Positions 62,024 through 64,000 of a DNA stretch of 64,000 bases are shown here, one piece after another. The stretch is from Cytophagales bacterium (GTDB taxonomy: Bacteria; Bacteroidota; Bacteroidia; Cytophagales; Cyclobacteriaceae). Numbering within the stretch: position 1 is the first letter of the stretch; each line of letters begins with the position of its first letter. Below the pieces are notes generated by a model. That model had not been told where the DNA came from and ran no database searches. It saw only the letters and a program-made list of their open reading frames with translations. The position numbers and the translations under genes are program-made. Location: positions 61,197 to 125,196 of the forward strand of contig JANYHI010000026.1 of NCBI GenBank assembly GCA_025359125.1, written 5' to 3'.

Positions 62024-64000
62024 TATCCAACCGCTAGTAACGTAACCTGATCTTGCACTTCACGAACAAACAATAAAATGTATTTTGAAACAGTGCCATC
62101 TAAATTTTTAATTGCAGAAATACTAACTTCATAAGTAACAACTTTAGAGTCTTGCAACAATGGTAAGTTGATAAAAGTAACATCATCGTTAGAAAGGCTA
62201 GCTTTAATTTTTTCCCATTTAGAAATGTAATAAGGAGCAATAAAATTAGTTATGGCTTTTGTTTTTAATTCGATACGTGAAATTCGAAATAATTTCATGG
62301 CCATATCATTGGCAGACTTACACGAAAAGGCGCTGGTAAATTCCAACACAGGTAAGGTAGATTTAAACGCGTGAACCATCGTATTCAAATCATTAAGCTT
62401 CTCTTTCTCTTGCGTGGTAAATTGTGCCAACATCAATATCTTTTCCGGTATCTGAGCATCAATTATTATTGGGTTAAATGTTCCACATAGCCAAAACTCT
62501 CTTCCTTCTTTGTTCTTCATTTTAAACTCCCCAGAAAAAAATTTACCGACTTTTAGATTTTCCCACATCATAACGGCTGCGTGTTCTTCCGACATTAATG
62601 AGAGGTAATCCACACTGAGCAATTCCGTTCCGGAATAGCCCAAGACTTTTGTGAAAATTTCATTAGCAGATACGAGTTTTCCGTCTAACGTAAATTCGAC
62701 AGATGCAATCGTGTTATTAACACCATTCAAATAGCTATTTAGTTCTAGCCGTTTGCGGTTTGCTTCTGCTTGTAATAAATGTTCATTCGTAATATTTACC
62801 GCAAACTTCACAATCTTCTTAGTTTTGCCGTACGTATCTAAAATCGGATTGTAGATACCCCGCATCCAAATAATTTTTCCTGTCTTTGATCTGCGTGAAA
62901 ACTCACTACTAACCGATTGTCCACTTGCCAATTGTTTCCAGAACTCCTTGTAGGAAGCGCCAATAGCATCGTCACTGGATAAAAATATACGATGGTGTTT
63001 ACCCACAATTTCTTGTAAAGTATACTCGGTAAGTTTGAGGAAATTTTCGTTGGCGTCTAGGATAATTCCATTAGTATCAAATTCAATAATTGTGTTAGAC
63101 CTACTAATGGCTTCAAGTTTATATTTAAAATCTAGAGAGGCCGTTTTGGTTTCTGTAATATTGGCCTGTACAGAAATGAAATTTGCCAGTTCACCGTGTT
63201 CATCAAATATCGGATTGATCACAATCGAAACCCAGTAGGGGTCTCCCTTTTTACTATAGTTTAGGATCTCCTCATAAATGGGTTTACGCTGCTTTAATAA
63301 TAAACGAATGCGTGCAATAGTTTCCTGATTTGACTCTTCACCTTGTAAAAATGATCCTGGTGTTCTACCCTCCACTTCCTCTAAAGTGTATCCGGTTATT
63401 TTGCAAAAACCCTCATTCACATATTCAATCAATCCTTCCGGATCCGTAATCACCACAGCATTATCAGTATTGTTGGCTACGAGCGAAAGTCGTTGAAACT
63501 CGGTTTCCTTTACTTTCTTTTGTGTGATATCCTGAATCATAGATAGAATCTTTATGACCTTACCTTCCGAATTAATGACAGCCGTAAACGTAGCGCTCAA
63601 CCAAACTTCGTTGCCTATAAGCGTATGTGTTTGAAAGTCGCCCGCTCTAATTGCTCCCTTAACAATCTCGGCCCACACAATCTCATTACTGTTTCCAATA
63701 ATTGTAGAATAATCCTTCTGCAACAACTGATCATTGATACTATCTAAAAACTGAGCGAGTATGGTGTTATGCTTTATGATTCTACCCTCAACATTAAATT
63801 CTATTGTGCCAAGTGTTGAATCTATAGCATTAATAATACCCGAGAGTTCTATCTGTTTACGCGACATTTCATCTTGCGTAGCCGCGAGTTCTTCCATGCT
63901 TTGTCTCATCTCCTCTTCTCTTGCCTGGAGTTCTACTGTAAGCTTACTAGACTCTTCTAATAGTTGTTGGGTGCGTTGTGCATTCTTTAATGAAGCCACC
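62023..64000 (-). CDS. multi-PAS signalling protein (N-terminus beyond the window)
   Basis: At least 658 residues are visible; the reading frame runs to the window edge and the GTG there is probably not the true start. A coiled coil (SLKNAQRTQQLLEESSKLTV then LQAREEEMRQSMEELAATQD) is followed by five PAS-like domains at about residues 50-165, 172-290, 292-410, 425-535 and 545-650. The second has GRTPGSFLQGEESNQETI, which is LOV-like in shape but lacks the photoactive Cys. No histidine kinase, GGDEF or EAL domain follows. The heptad region resembles the signalling helices of methyl-accepting proteins, and CheR follows with a one-base overlap. Confidence 0.88.
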   Translation of the reverse strand, partial: VASLKNAQRTQQLLEESSKLTVELQAREEEMRQSMEELAATQDEMSRKQIELSGIINAIDSTLGTIEFNVEGRIIKHNTILAQFLDSINDQLLQKDYSTIIGNSNEIVWAEIVKGAIRAGDFQTHTLIGNEVWLSATFTAVINSEGKVIKILSMIQDITQKKVKETEFQRLSLVANNTDNAVVITDPEGLIEYVNEGFCKITGYTLEEVEGRTPGSFLQGEESNQETIARIRLLLKQRKPIYEEILNYSKKGDPYWVSIVINPIFDEHGELANFISVQANITETKTASLDFKYKLEAISRSNTIIEFDTNGIILDANENFLKLTEYTLQEIVGKHHRIFLSSDDAIGASYKEFWKQLASGQSVSSEFSRRSKTGKIIWMRGIYNPILDTYGKTKKIVKFAVNITNEHLLQAEANRKRLELNSYLNGVNNTIASVEFTLDGKLVSANEIFTKVLGYSGTELLSVDYLSLMSEEHAAVMMWENLKVGKFFSGEFKMKNKEGREFWLCGTFNPIIIDAQIPEKILMLAQFTTQEKEKLNDLNTMVHAFKSTLPVLEFTSAFSCKSANDMAMKLFRISRIELKTKAITNFIAPYYISKWEKIKASLSNDDVTFINLPLLQDSKVVTYEVSISAIKNLDGTVSKYILLFVREVQDQVTLLAVG

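Noticed and set aside
62023..64000. LOV blue-light receptor
   Set aside because: The adduct-forming cysteine is absent from the LOV-like second PAS domain.
1..64000. Insertion sequence, prophage or integrative element
   Set aside because: No transposase, integrase, phage structural gene or target-site duplication was recognised; gene content is ordinary chromosomal.

Overview
The window reads as a chromosomal segment of an AT-rich, gliding-type Bacteroidota bacterium, most likely of the Cytophagales. The reasons are two secreted proteins with C-terminal type IX secretion (T9SS) sorting domains, an HmuY-like lipoprotein, a single-chain PurL, an AddAB-type helicase/nuclease pair, a CBS-domain cysteine/cystathionine synthase, and a secreted family that databases often label 'asparagine synthetase B'. 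Start sites lack strong Shine-Dalgarno motifs. Lineage is inferred from gene content only. No transposase, prophage, integrase, CRISPR array or plasmid gene was seen, and no gene-free stretch exceeds about 210 bases.

Layout. 1-3850: tail of a probable PASTA protein, a T9SS protein, an M50 membrane protease and a HAD phosphatase. 3879-3952: a CAU tRNA. 4058-8378: HmuY-like lipoprotein, AraC regulator, MacB/FtsX-type permease and the mislabelled 'AsnB' family protein. 8393-12720: small lipoprotein translationally coupled to a 1315-residue BNR/VPS10-repeat T9SS protein. 12727-18925: a hydroxyproline catabolic operon (FAD dehydrogenase, a 52-residue zinc-ribbon membrane protein, epimerase, semialdehyde dehydrogenase, DapA-family deaminase) with a divergent AraC regulator. 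19047-20294: metallophosphoesterase. 20403-27133: RND efflux operon (tetR-tolC-mfp-rnd) with a palindromic candidate operator and a terminator. 27273-30051: ECF sigma factor with a small membrane protein, an alpha/beta hydrolase and an outer-membrane protein. 30145-33897: purL. 33919-39892: AddB/AddA-like pair. 40018-44663: patatin-like membrane protein, single-domain response regulator and a 7TMR-DISM histidine kinase. 44805-45632: DODA-type dioxygenase. 45838-56027: alpha-2-macroglobulin, M19 dipeptidase, DUF3089 protein and PBP1C. 56126-59346: two OmpA paralogues around a DUF1003 protein. 59343-60713: cystathionine beta-synthase-like enzyme. 60819-64000: TerB, CheR and a multi-PAS protein cut by the window end.

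How the genes work together. The hydroxyproline genes give a complete route from trans-4-hydroxy-L-proline to alpha-ketoglutarate, but no transporter is present. The A2M and PBP1C genes form the known periplasmic-defence/peptidoglycan-repair pairing, here with two hydrolases inserted between them. The PAS-CheR-TerB genes look like one signalling unit with no kinase in view.

The most unusual signals are small. (i) A palindromic, intergenic-type repeat lies in frame inside purL. (ii) The semialdehyde dehydrogenase lacks its usual N-terminus and starts at TTG directly beside AT-rich repeats and a GC-rich structured element. (iii) A perfect terminator hairpin lies inside the 3' coding end of the opposing FAD dehydrogenase gene. 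(iv) A tiny zinc-ribbon gene is hidden in the hydroxyproline operon. I did not find a clearly new multi-gene defence or mobile system.
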